This document shows, piece after piece, positions 14,549-22,935 of a DNA stretch of 33,027 nt. The notes beneath the pieces are model-generated. The model saw nothing but the letters and a program-made list of their open reading frames with translations. It had not been told where the DNA came from and did not search any database. The stretch is from NCBI GenBank assembly GCA_964444625.1, contig CAYUHZ010000006.1:1-33027 (forward strand), written 5' to 3'. The DNA comes from CAYUHZ01 sp964444625 (GTDB lineage: Bacteria; Patescibacteriota; Patescibacteriia; Patescibacteriales; GWC2-42-12). Numbering within the stretch: the stretch's first letter is position 1; every line of letters begins with the position of its first letter. Position numbers and translations under genes: made by a program.

Positions 14549-16738
14549 ATGACCCAACAAATATATCTCTGGATTTTGCGCGCCGGATCGTGGCTGGCGC
14601 TGTTTTCAGTTTTTATCGTAGCCCCGCGCCTGCTTTTTCCCTATATCACGGGCAAGCAAATATATTTTAATATTTTATTGGAGGTATTAGCGGTAGCATG
14701 GATCGCCTTGATCGTTAAATATCCGGAGTGGCGGCCCAAAAAATCCCTAATCAGTTGGGGGCTGCTCGCTTATTTTGCCATCGTGCTGGTTACTTGCTTT
14801 ACCGGCGTTGATTTCAATCTCAGTTTCTGGGGTGATATTGAGCGAATGCTTGGCTGGTTTCATTTGGCGCATTTTTTGATTTTTTATTTTATTTTAATTA
14901 CCGTAATGCGCCGGTGGCAGGATTGGCGCAATCTATTGATTTTTTCCGTGGCCGTGGCGGCTTTGAACTGCATCTATGGCATGGGCAGGACGGAAGCTTG
15001 GATGACTATCGGCAATACCGCTTATGTTTCCGGTTATCTGATTTTCAATATGTTTTTCGCCGTTCTGTTGTTTTTGCGCGAGCCGAACAAGGTATGGCGC
15101 TGGGGATATCTCGCGCCCTTGCCACTGCTACTCCAGGCTTTTGTCCGTGCCGATACTACCGGAGCGGCCGTGGGCATGATGGCTGGCATTGCCGTGATGT
15201 TTTCCGTGATCTTGTTGTTTGCCAAGGACAAGCGCTTGCGCTTCGGTTTCCTGGGAGCCTTCATCGTCCTGATCACCCTAACCAGCTTTCTCTTCGCTAA
15301 CCGCCAAGAGCCGTGGCTCAAGAATACTACTATTGGCAAGATTTTGGTGGATATTTCTTTTAATAAATATACTTTCCAGACGCGCCTGATTTCATGGCGC
15401 GGCGCTTACCGTGATTTCGCCAACCATCCGCTGCTGGGAACCGGCCACGGCAACTACGCCGTTACTTTTGATAAGTATTTTGATCCGAAATTTTACACCC
15501 ACTCCGAGAGCGAGACATATTTTGACCGCGCGCACAACAACCTGATAGATATCGTTTCCACCACCGGCATCTTGGGGCTAATAGCGTATTTGTCGGTTTT
15601 TGTCGCTGTGGCATATTATTTGATTATAGCTTATCGCCGCGATCGCTTGACTTTGGCCGAGTTCTCTCTGCTGACCGGTTTGATCACGGCGTATTTTGTC
15701 CAGAATCTGGCAGTATTTGATTCGCTGGCAACCTATATCGGACTGATGATCACCCTGGGATTGATTAGCTGGCTGGGTAGAGCAGAGGAAGAAGAGATCA
15801 AGGCTTACAATCGTCCCTTTGAAAATAAGGAAATCGTAGCCTTGGCGGTGGCTGGAATTTTGTCGCTGTTAGTTATTTATAATTATAATTATCAAGTACT
15901 GCAAATGCTGGTTGGTACGATTGACGGCCAGCGCTCAGCCAACAATCTGGATGTAGCGACCCAGGTTTATCGCCAGGCTTTGAGCTATAAAACCGGTTTG
16001 GACCGCGACAGCCGAACCAGCCTGATCAGGCTCTATGTCGGCAACTTATCCGCTTTGCAAAAAATGGAGCGGTCCAAGGCCGAGGCTAACCTGGAATATG
16101 CCATCGGTTTGGCTCAAGCCAATGTTGACTATAACCCGCATGACACTTTGAACCAGCTGATGCTCGCACAAATATATAATCTGGCAGCCGATTTCTATAG
16201 CCAGGACCAAGCCAAATTTGACAAACATCTCAAGCTGGCCGAAGAAGCGATAAATAAATCCATTGCCGCCAGTCCGGGCAGAGTTACCAATTATTATTAT
16301 CAAGCGCAGATTTATCTGAATAAAAAAGACATGGAGCAGGCGATCAAGACTTTGGAATACGCTGTCAGTTTGAACGAAAATTACAGCGAATCGCGCTGCC
16401 ACTTGGGCAAGATCCTGCTGTTCTATAAGCAGGAAGAACGGGGACTGGAAGAAATAGGGAAGTGCGTTGATTTGGGAGGAGCTTATCGGCTTTCGCCGGC
16501 GTCGCTGGTGAAGAGCGTTATCAATCAGTTTGCCGCCCGGGAAGAATATGACAGAGTGGGCAAGCTATTCAAGCAGTTGATCGCGCTTGAACCAAATGTG
16601 GCGGATAACTATGTCAATCTGGCAAAGCTGTTCAAATTGATCGGAGACAAGGAGCAGGCCAAGGCGGCGGCGCAAAAAGCGGCCGAGATTGATCCGGCAA
16701 TCAAGGATCAAGCGGAGCAATTTATCAGAGGGCTTTAA
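14549..16738 (+). CDS. O-antigen ligase/polymerase-like membrane protein with TPR tail
   Basis: The 729-residue protein starts with about eleven hydrophobic segments (residues 10-430). Between the later ones lies a large outer loop with the Wzy_C-type sequence RLISWRGAYRDFANHPLLGTG, then a downstream HNNLIDIVSTTGILGLIAYL; such loops carry catalytic residues in O-antigen ligases (WaaL) and polymerases (Wzy). The C-terminal ~290 residues are helical with TPR-like repeats (e.g. NYYYQAQIYLNKKDMEQAIK, NYVNLAKLFKLIGDKEQAKA). It may transfer or polymerise surface glycans, possibly onto the S-layer or other surface proteins; the acceptor is unknown. It has its own promoter. The TPR fusion is common in this group of proteins. 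Confidence 0.85.
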   Translation: MTQQIYLWILRAGSWLALFSVFIVAPRLLFPYITGKQIYFNILLEVLAVAWIALIVKYPEWRPKKSLISWGLLAYFAIVLVTCFTGVDFNLSFWGDIERMLGWFHLAHFLIFYFILITVMRRWQDWRNLLIFSVAVAALNCIYGMGRTEAWMTIGNTAYVSGYLIFNMFFAVLLFLREPNKVWRWGYLAPLPLLLQAFVRADTTGAAVGMMAGIAVMFSVILLFAKDKRLRFGFLGAFIVLITLTSFLFANRQEPWLKNTTIGKILVDISFNKYTFQTRLISWRGAYRDFANHPLLGTGHGNYAVTFDKYFDPKFYTHSESETYFDRAHNNLIDIVSTTGILGLIAYLSVFVAVAYYLIIAYRRDRLTLAEFSLLTGLITAYFVQNLAVFDSLATYIGLMITLGLISWLGRAEEEEIKAYNRPFENKEIVALAVAGILSLLVIYNYNYQVLQMLVGTIDGQRSANNLDVATQVYRQALSYKTGLDRDSRTSLIRLYVGNLSALQKMERSKAEANLEYAIGLAQANVDYNPHDTLNQLMLAQIYNLAADFYSQDQAKFDKHLKLAEEAINKSIAASPGRVTNYYYQAQIYLNKKDMEQAIKTLEYAVSLNENYSESRCHLGKILLFYKQEERGLEEIGKCVDLGGAYRLSPASLVKSVINQFAAREEYDRVGKLFKQLIALEPNVADNYVNLAKLFKLIGDKEQAKAAAQKAAEIDPAIKDQAEQFIRGL

Positions 16739-16791
16739 TTTGGCAGTTGAGGGAGACCAGACAAAAGGACAAAAAAATTTTTTAGGCCTTA

Positions 16792-16797
16792 TATAAT
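16792..16797 (+). promoter_or_regulatory. -10 element upstream of a leader hairpin
   Basis: A perfect TATAAT with a weak -35 (AGGACA around 16766, spacer long). Transcription would start near 16804, ahead of the hairpin at 16833. Confidence 0.5.
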
Positions 16798-16832
16798 GTT
16801 TTATTAAAAACTATGCCCCAAGGAGGGACAAG

Positions 16833-16864
16833 ATAACCATTGCGTCAAGCCGTGGTTATTTTTG
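16833..16864 (+). terminator. Terminator-like hairpin in the leader of the small anchored protein
   Basis: ATAACCA (16833-16839) pairs with TGGTTAT (16853-16859), followed by a T-rich tail. Upstream lie AAGGAGGG (16820-16827) and a seven-codon frame ATG CCC CAA GGA GGG ACA AGA TAA (16813-16836) whose stop runs into the stem. Confidence 0.6.
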
Positions 16865-16879
16865 TTTAAAAATAAATTT

Positions 16880-17350
16880 ATGAAAAAAAGCCTCAAAATT
16901 TTAGTTATCGTCGCGGCCGTGGCAGCGTTGTTGTTAGTCGGCTATCTGGCATATATCAGATACCTAATCAGCCAAGGCGAGCTGGTAAAATGGGACAACC
17001 AATGGTATGCCAAGGAGCAATTGGCGGCCAAGTATCCGCCTCAAGTCTATGATGTGCCGGAAAAAAATACACCGGAAGAAGTTTATGCCGCGTTCAGGCA
17101 GGCCCTACTTGATGGCGAAATTGAAACAGCTCTTGGTTTTATCGTTGAGAAAAAACAGGAGCAGTATCGGAATGCTTTTGAGAATAAAGAAAAATTTGAT
17201 GTCTGGGTTAAAAAATTGCCCGCGACAATTAAATTAGAAAATAAGCACGGTAATCTTGCTAATTATGACATTGATATGAATACTAAAAATAAAAATACGA
17301 CAACTTTTTTAAAAAACAACAAAGGTTATTGGAAGATAGACTCAATTTAG
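16880..17350 (+). CDS. Small membrane-anchored hypothetical protein
   Basis: The protein has 156 residues when started at ATG 16880; an upstream in-frame TTG at 16862 sits in the terminator tail and is unlikely. One N-terminal membrane segment (about residues 6-28, LKILVIVAAVAALLLVGYLAYI) is followed by an outer domain of about 125 residues: NTPEEVYAAFRQALLDGEIETALGFI and a YWKIDSI end. This shape (helix with AFRQALxxGDxExAL and a terminal strand with GxWKI) resembles NTF2-like domains such as DUF4878, often found in lipoproteins and anchored proteins; the likeness is only suggestive. No catalytic residues are evident. It is followed by a MITE-like element. Confidence 0.7.
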   Translation: MKKSLKILVIVAAVAALLLVGYLAYIRYLISQGELVKWDNQWYAKEQLAAKYPPQVYDVPEKNTPEEVYAAFRQALLDGEIETALGFIVEKKQEQYRNAFENKEKFDVWVKKLPATIKLENKHGNLANYDIDMNTKNKNTTTFLKNNKGYWKIDSI

Positions 17351-17375
17351 TTTGGAGTTATTGTTTTAAACATAT

Positions 17376-17506
17376 TAGGACTTACGCGTTTGACATTATG
17401 CGAAGTAATTTCTGAAATAAATTATAAAAATTCAGCCTATTTTTATATCTAAAATTAGATTATTTTTTAAAAAGTTATAAAAATAGCATCAAACGCGTAA
17501 GTCCTA
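17376..17506. mobile_element. 131-bp MITE-like element
   Basis: Perfect 18-base terminal inverted repeats, TAGGACTTACGCGTTTGA (17376-17393) and its complement (17489-17506), enclose 95 AT-rich bases with no frame. If the outer TA is the duplicated target, the insertion is of the IS630/Tc1-mariner kind. The inside is also palindromic: CTATTTTTATA (17437-17447) pairs with TATAAAAATAG (17476-17486), and ATCTAAAATTAGAT (17447-17460) is a nested palindrome. No transposase with matching ends is in the window. Confidence 0.75.
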
Positions 17507-17531
17507 TTTATAAGATTAAAAAATAAAAAAT

Positions 17532-20500
17532 ATGCAAGGAGGGAAATTTATTTTGATTTTTGTTTGTTTAATGCTCGGGTTTTTTCACTTGGCCGATAGT
17601 TATGACAATCAGGTGATCCATCCGTCGCTGAGCCTGGCGGCAGTGGAACTGTATAATAGCCAAGCGAGCCGGGCAATCAGCGCCGAACAGAGCCGCTTGA
17701 TCATAGCCGGATCCATCGCCGAAGACGCCGACCCGAGATACCTCAACCATTTCTACGATCCGACTACCGGCCAAGGCCTGTCAGACGGCGCTTTCACCGG
17801 TTTGCCGGCCAAGGCATGGGCGATCAAGCAGGACAGCGCGACCGGAGATTATTCCGAGGAGGCGATCTTGAAAAATTACCGCTCCGGCAATCTGAACCGC
17901 GCCTATCAAGGCATCGGCCATCAGTTGCACTTGATTCAAGATATGGCGGTGCCGGCTCATGTCAGAAACGATGCCCACCCGGGAGGCGATCCTTATGAAG
18001 CTTGGGCCGAACAATACGGACAAGTCAATCAGGCAAGATTAAAGTTTATTGACGTAGCTGACTTGAATAGCGCTTTTGATAGTTTGGCTGGTTATACAAA
18101 TAGTAATTTTTTTAGCAAAGATTCAATTAATATTAATAATTTAGATAATTATTCATACTTCATAAAATTGGTTGACGGTAAGAATAGATTGTATTTTTTA
18201 AATAATATAGGCAATAAATCATATATATTATTTTATTCAAAAAATCCTGATTCAATTAATCCAATTTTTCAGATTGACGATGATTTAAATTTATTTATTG
18301 ACTACTGGAACATGCTCTATCCTCAAGCGGTCGGGTATAGCGCCGGAGTAATTGATTATTTTGAAAAAAAATTTAGAGCTGTTGACCAAGAAGAAAAAGC
18401 CATTTCCAATTTAAGTTGGTGGCGCAATTTGTCCAATCAACTAACGTCGGCAGTTAGCGGATTTTGGTCCGAGTTGCGGTATGGCTGGGGCGATACCTTG
18501 CTGGCGGGAAGAATTGAAGTAGGCAATGTAGTAGGTTGGACTATAAAAACAGGGAAAACCGGCGCGCGCGAAGTCGGTTTTTTTGTGGAAGCAAATCAGG
18601 AAACGGTAGAGCAGGCAGCGGTATTAGGCATAAAAATCAGCCAAGAGTTGGCTGAAAATGCCGTAAAATTGGTTACCAAATCTTTGCCACGGCAAAATCT
18701 GCCCCAATCGGTTCAGATCAGAGAAAATACCGCCGTAAATCCCGCAGAGGAAAGCCGTCCGGCAAGCATCGCTCCGCTTGGCCAGCCGGCGCCGTTGGCA
18801 GACGAACCTTTGCTTGGATTGATCAACCCCGAATCCAAGAGGACAGCCAACCAGCCGGTATTTTTTTCCGGCAACAACGCGGTTGCCCCGGAAACAGCTA
18901 TTATCAGCAAGCCGCCGCTTTTTGCCAGCTCCAGTGAAGCCGGCTTTGTTTTTTCTTCCAATGAACAGGGGACTTTTCTTTGCTCGCTGGATGACGGCGC
19001 TTGGTTTGCCTGTCCGGCCAATTCAATTTTTAGCAACTTGTCAGCCGGCGAGCGCAAATTGTCAGTCAAAGCCGTTGATCGAATCCATAACCAAGACCAG
19101 ACACCGGCCGAATATGTTTGGCAGATTGATCTAACAGCTCCTGTTGTCGGCTTGGTTTCCGGACCTGATTTGATTGCCAGCTCGTCAGAGGCCGGTTTTT
19201 TATTTTCTTCAAGCGAAGAGCCGGTGGATTTTTCCTGCCGTTTGGACGACCGCGTTTTGCAAATTTGCGGAGCCAGCACCACCGTTTCCCAGCTGGCAGA
19301 AGGAGCCCACGCTTTTTACATCAAAGCAACCGACAGAGCCGGCAATCAAAGCCTGGTCTATCTATATAACTGGCTAGTTGATACCGTGGCGCCAACTTCA
19401 TCTCTTGCTTCCATGCCCGGCGAGTATGATAAAACCGGTTTTGCCGTGTCTTGGTCGGGTGAAGATATTGGCAGCGGTTTAGCCGACTACGACATAGCAT
19501 ACCAGGCCGGCGGTTTTGGCCGGGTTGCTTGGATTAGCGCCACAACCGCCACCAGCGCTATTTTTGATTTGGCGCTGGAACCGGGCGTTTTGATAAATTT
19601 TTATTCTCGGGCTCGCGATAATGCCGGAAATATTTCCAGCTGGTGCGCCGGCGCCACCACTAGTCTGGCCACTCATCGCGCCAACCACCTGGTAATCAGC
19701 GAACTGGCAACTCGCGGCCCAAGCGGAGCCAATGATGAGTTTGTGGAACTCTACAATCCAACCGCCGACACCATCGCTTTGACCGGCTGGAAACTGCAGT
19801 ATCAATCCGCTTCCGGCACGGTTTGGGTTAACAAAGCCGGCAGCAACGGCTTGACCGGCGGTCTGGTATATCCTAATAAATATTATCTGCTAGCCGGAAA
19901 TGGCTACAGCCTTGCGCAACGTCCCGATTACCGCCATAGCGCCAACTGGGGCTTGTCTGACGAAGGGGGCCATCTGAGGCTAGTAAATAATTTGGGCGTA
20001 GAAATAGACCGATTGGGCTATGGCACCGCCGCCAATCCGATAGTAATGGCGGTTAAGGGCGATTTTTCCTCCGGAGCCATGGTTGAACGCAAAGCCGTCG
20101 CTACATCCACGGCGGAAACTATGGCCAGAGGCGGAGCGCACGAAAATTTGGGCAACGGTTACGACAGCCATGACAACAGCCGGGATTTTTTCGTCAAAAC
20201 AATTCCCGCCCCGCAAGCCGGGGCCAACTCCGCCGAACCCAGAAGCGCGGCCGATAACCTGCTTCATCTTTGGCATTTTGACGAATGCGAAGGCGGTTAT
20301 GCTTACGATAGCGTCGGCGGCCAAACTATTAGGCAGAAAACTTTTTGGACGCCCGGACGTTGGGGCTGCGCCAGCCGTCAATCGTGGCAACCAGAATACG
20401 CTATCGTCGAAACCTTCAGCCAGCCGATCTCCGGCAATCAGGTGTCTTTGTCTTATTATTGGCGCAATTATTTATACCCGGAAGAAGGGCGGGGGCATGT

Positions 20501-21497
20501 TTATCTCTTGGATAGTTCCGGCAAGATAATGATCGGCATTGCGCCTTCGCGCTATCATATTACCTTGTATTGCGGCATTAGAGTTCATAGGACGAATTAT
20601 TTCGATGTTGAGCCTGACGGCACCAAGACGATTATGCCGAATGACAACAATTGGCATCAGATATTTTTGTCTTATGATCAGAATGGATTGTTTTTTTATG
20701 TGGACGGAGAATTTTATCACTCGCTCCACGATTGCGGCAATCTAAACGACATCGCCAGCCTGAAAATAGCCGGCGAGAATTTTCCGGTAGAGCGCGATGA
20801 ATTAGCTATTTGGAATAGGGCTTTTGGCGCCGAAGAAATCGTCGAAATTTACTCAGCGCAACGGCCGTTTAATCCGTACCAAGAGCGCAAATCGCAGACG
20901 GCGCCCGAGCTGGCCCATCGCTGGAGCTTTACCGAAGGCGAGGGCGCAACCGCAGCCGACAGCATCGGTTTGACGGCTTTGCCGATGAATGGCTGGTGGG
21001 AGGACGGAAAAACGGGCGGAGGCTTGGGGCATACTTGGGGCGCTAACCGCGATATTTATGCGGAGTTTGATCGGCCGATTGCCAGCCGCGATTTGTCGCT
21101 TGATTTTTGGTATCGCAATACGGCGCACCCTGATGAGGGGCGGGGAAGGATCGTCCTCAAAAACGCTCGCAACGAGAAAATTTTCGGTTTGATGCCCTCT
21201 ATTTATACCGGTTATTATTATTTTGACAACAGCTCAATATATTTAGGAAGTATTTTGTTCAATGATAAATTGTGGCATCATTATGCCATTGTTTACGATT
21301 CCTATCGTTATAAGTTTTTTGTTTATTTAGACGGACAAGAGATTTATCAAAAGCCAGCGGTTTGGCTTAACAGCCCGTTGACCAGCCTGGAAATTGTTGG
21401 TGAAAATTGGTCATATACTTTTGACGAAATCTCCATCTGGCAAGGAGCTTTAACGCCGGTTCAAGTACGGAATATTTATCTGACAGGCGAGCTATAA
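17532..21497 (+). CDS. Large secreted protein: zinc PLC-like domain, Ig-like, lamin-tail and LamG-type domains
   Basis: The 1321-residue protein has a signal peptide (about residues 1-23). The head (about 25-290) has zinc-phospholipase-C features: H30, AEDADPRYLNHFYDP (H73), H133-x3-D137-x5-H143 in HLIQDMAVPAH, then H149 and E156. The usual mature N-terminal Trp is not seen. Two cysteine-paired Ig-like repeats follow (about 465-620, each SSSEAGF-x-FSS...C-x-LDD), a third beta domain (621-710), a lamin-tail-like domain (from about 718, ISELATRGPSGANDEFVELYN) and two concanavalin/LamG-type domains (from about 908 and 1125). It would act outside the cell on lipid or glycan targets; this is inference. 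AAGGAGGG inside codons 2-4 leaves TTG 17553 as an alternative start. An AT-rich segment lies at 18063-18333. Confidence 0.8.
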   Translation: MQGGKFILIFVCLMLGFFHLADSYDNQVIHPSLSLAAVELYNSQASRAISAEQSRLIIAGSIAEDADPRYLNHFYDPTTGQGLSDGAFTGLPAKAWAIKQDSATGDYSEEAILKNYRSGNLNRAYQGIGHQLHLIQDMAVPAHVRNDAHPGGDPYEAWAEQYGQVNQARLKFIDVADLNSAFDSLAGYTNSNFFSKDSININNLDNYSYFIKLVDGKNRLYFLNNIGNKSYILFYSKNPDSINPIFQIDDDLNLFIDYWNMLYPQAVGYSAGVIDYFEKKFRAVDQEEKAISNLSWWRNLSNQLTSAVSGFWSELRYGWGDTLLAGRIEVGNVVGWTIKTGKTGAREVGFFVEANQETVEQAAVLGIKISQELAENAVKLVTKSLPRQNLPQSVQIRENTAVNPAEESRPASIAPLGQPAPLADEPLLGLINPESKRTANQPVFFSGNNAVAPETAIISKPPLFASSSEAGFVFSSNEQGTFLCSLDDGAWFACPANSIFSNLSAGERKLSVKAVDRIHNQDQTPAEYVWQIDLTAPVVGLVSGPDLIASSSEAGFLFSSSEEPVDFSCRLDDRVLQICGASTTVSQLAEGAHAFYIKATDRAGNQSLVYLYNWLVDTVAPTSSLASMPGEYDKTGFAVSWSGEDIGSGLADYDIAYQAGGFGRVAWISATTATSAIFDLALEPGVLINFYSRARDNAGNISSWCAGATTSLATHRANHLVISELATRGPSGANDEFVELYNPTADTIALTGWKLQYQSASGTVWVNKAGSNGLTGGLVYPNKYYLLAGNGYSLAQRPDYRHSANWGLSDEGGHLRLVNNLGVEIDRLGYGTAANPIVMAVKGDFSSGAMVERKAVATSTAETMARGGAHENLGNGYDSHDNSRDFFVKTIPAPQAGANSAEPRSAADNLLHLWHFDECEGGYAYDSVGGQTIRQKTFWTPGRWGCASRQSWQPEYAIVETFSQPISGNQVSLSYYWRNYLYPEEGRGHVYLLDSSGKIMIGIAPSRYHITLYCGIRVHRTNYFDVEPDGTKTIMPNDNNWHQIFLSYDQNGLFFYVDGEFYHSLHDCGNLNDIASLKIAGENFPVERDELAIWNRAFGAEEIVEIYSAQRPFNPYQERKSQTAPELAHRWSFTEGEGATAADSIGLTALPMNGWWEDGKTGGGLGHTWGANRDIYAEFDRPIASRDLSLDFWYRNTAHPDEGRGRIVLKNARNEKIFGLMPSIYTGYYYFDNSSIYLGSILFNDKLWHHYAIVYDSYRYKFFVYLDGQEIYQKPAVWLNSPLTSLEIVGENWSYTFDEISIWQGALTPVQVRNIYLTGEL

Positions 21498-21509
21498 GCC
21501 GGCTATTGA

Positions 21510-21627
21510 ATAAAATAAAAACCGCGTTTGGCTGACCTGCCCTATCTGAATAACAGGTTGGCTAATACGCACTCGAGACCACTCAGACTGGGACGCGGAT
21601 TCGGCACTGATTTAAATAAGATTTTTT
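21510..21627 (-). ncRNA. Candidate small RNA
   Basis: On the reverse strand a perfect TATAAT (21639-21634) is followed by about 115 bases that end in a closed structure. CCGCGT (21598-21593) pairs with ACGCGG (21527-21522) and the 3' arm runs straight into a T-rich tail (complement of 21508-21521), as in a terminator. Inside, ACCTG and CAGGT form a second stem. The -35 element is weak (TTCAAA with a 19-base spacer). The 77-base folded unit is tRNA-sized, but no T-arm is recognisable. Nothing else was seen in 21498-21860. Confidence 0.33.
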
Positions 21628-21825
21628 GAAGGAATTATACGACTTTGCTCAAGCGAATTTTGAACTAAACGGCTGATCTTTGCTCCTCTTCCGTCGCTTT
21701 GATATTAAACACTTATTAATTGCATTATTGCCATACAACACGGGACTGTCGCCAATTGCTAAAATTAGCACAGATTTTTTAGGCATTTTTAACGCTTAAA
21801 AAGATAATTATAGCGGTTATTGGCG

Positions 21826-21854
21826 TTGCTATTTTTCAGTCTAATTGTTATAAT
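21826..21854 (+). promoter_or_regulatory. Promoter of holB, probably leaderless
   Basis: TTGCTA (21826-21831), a 17-base spacer and a perfect TATAAT (21849-21854). The ATG is at 21861, exactly where transcription should start. Confidence 0.8.
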
Positions 21855-21860
21855 ATTTCT

Positions 21861-22907
21861 ATGGAAAACAGTAAAATAAAATTTAATTGGCCACTGGTCG
21901 GCAATCAACAGATTGCCGGTTATTTGTCTAAGATTATCACCAAAAGCAGAACGGAGAGCAGTTTCTTTGCTAGCGGCAGCTATATTTTTTACGGTCCGAA
22001 TAATCTGGGAAAAACAACTGCGGCTAATTATTTTGCTAATAGCTTGGTTTGTCAGACGGCAGACGGAAATCAGCCGTATGGTTTGCCTTGCGGTAAGTGC
22101 GACACCTGCCGGCAAATCAACCTTGGTGTTTACGGCGATATTTACCAAGTCAAACTGGAAGATGACAAGAAAGAAATCAGCATTGAGCAAGTCAGGGATT
22201 TTATCCATAGTTTGGGTATGAGCTCGTTTTTCAATTCCTATAAAATAGGCATTATCAAGGACGCCGAGGCCTTGAGTGAAAAAGCGGCGAACGCCATGTT
22301 GAAAACCTTGGAGGAGCCGAGAAGTCGGGTGATTATCATACTGATCGCAAAAAATTTGTCGGCTTTGCCGGCGACGATCGCTTCGCGCAGCCAAATTTTG
22401 GAATTCAAGCCGGTACCGTCCGAAGTAATCTACGACTATCTGTTAAAAGAGCGCCAGGCCAAGCGTAGCGAAGCCAAAAATTTCTCCCATCTTTGTTCGG
22501 GCAAGCCGGCGCTGGCGGTTAAGTTTTTGGAAAATCAGGATTTTTTTAAAGCATATCAAGAGCGGGCCAAGATTTTTCTGGATTTCCACAGCCAAGACCT
22601 GAATGCCAGAATGTCCGGCATTGAGAACATTTTGGGAGCTAAAGCCTCCGGACAAGCCGCTGCCAGGGTGGCTGCTAAGATTCTTGAGTCTTGGCAGGCG
22701 ATAGTCCGCGACTTGCTCCTGCTTCAAGCCAATCAAGAGAATCTGGTTCAGCACCAGTTTTATTTGCCTCAGTTGCAAGAGTTGATCAGAAAGATGCCCC
22801 TGGCTAAGCTTTTGTCCATAAACCAATCGCTGGCGTTGTCTCGAGAATATTTGCAGGCCAATGTCAGCCCGCGAGCGGTCTTGGAGCTGGCGGCCCTTGG
22901 CGTTTAA
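21861..22907 (+). CDS. holB: DNA polymerase III delta-prime subunit
   Basis: The 348-residue protein is an AAA+ clamp-loader subunit. It shows VGNQQIAGYL at the start, a P-loop YGPNNLGKTTAA (about residues 44-55), four zinc-binding cysteines (C64, C77, C80, C83 in LPCGKCDTC), ISIEQVRDFIHSL, and EALSEKAANAMLKTLEEP typical of delta-prime and gamma/tau proteins. At the place of the SRC motif it has ASRSQ, so the serine-arginine pair stays but the cysteine is serine. The C-terminal collar domain follows. It helps load the sliding clamp at the replication fork. It is shorter than gamma/tau and without a tau tail, so delta-prime is the better call. It appears to be translated from a leaderless mRNA. 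Confidence 0.88.
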   Translation: MENSKIKFNWPLVGNQQIAGYLSKIITKSRTESSFFASGSYIFYGPNNLGKTTAANYFANSLVCQTADGNQPYGLPCGKCDTCRQINLGVYGDIYQVKLEDDKKEISIEQVRDFIHSLGMSSFFNSYKIGIIKDAEALSEKAANAMLKTLEEPRSRVIIILIAKNLSALPATIASRSQILEFKPVPSEVIYDYLLKERQAKRSEAKNFSHLCSGKPALAVKFLENQDFFKAYQERAKIFLDFHSQDLNARMSGIENILGAKASGQAAARVAAKILESWQAIVRDLLLLQANQENLVQHQFYLPQLQELIRKMPLAKLLSINQSLALSREYLQANVSPRAVLELAALGV

Positions 22908-22924
22908 CCTTTGTTTTTTATAAT
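22897..22924 (+). promoter_or_regulatory. Promoter of the BNR-repeat lipoprotein gene
   Basis: TTGGCG (22897-22902), a 16-base spacer and a perfect TATAAT (22919-22924). The -35 lies in the last codons of holB. Confidence 0.6.
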
Positions 22925-22935
22925 AACATAAAAAT

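Noticed and set aside
18713..19282. 189-codon reverse frame inside the large secreted-protein gene
   Set aside because: The forward frame has clear repeated domains; the reverse frame is a by-product of GC-rich third positions.
21522..21598. tRNA gene in the 77-base fold before holB
   Set aside because: Only the closing stem and one inner stem fit; no T-loop sequence or plausible anticodon arm on either strand.
21789..22394. 201-codon reverse frame over holB
   Set aside because: holB on the forward strand has complete motifs and a consensus promoter.
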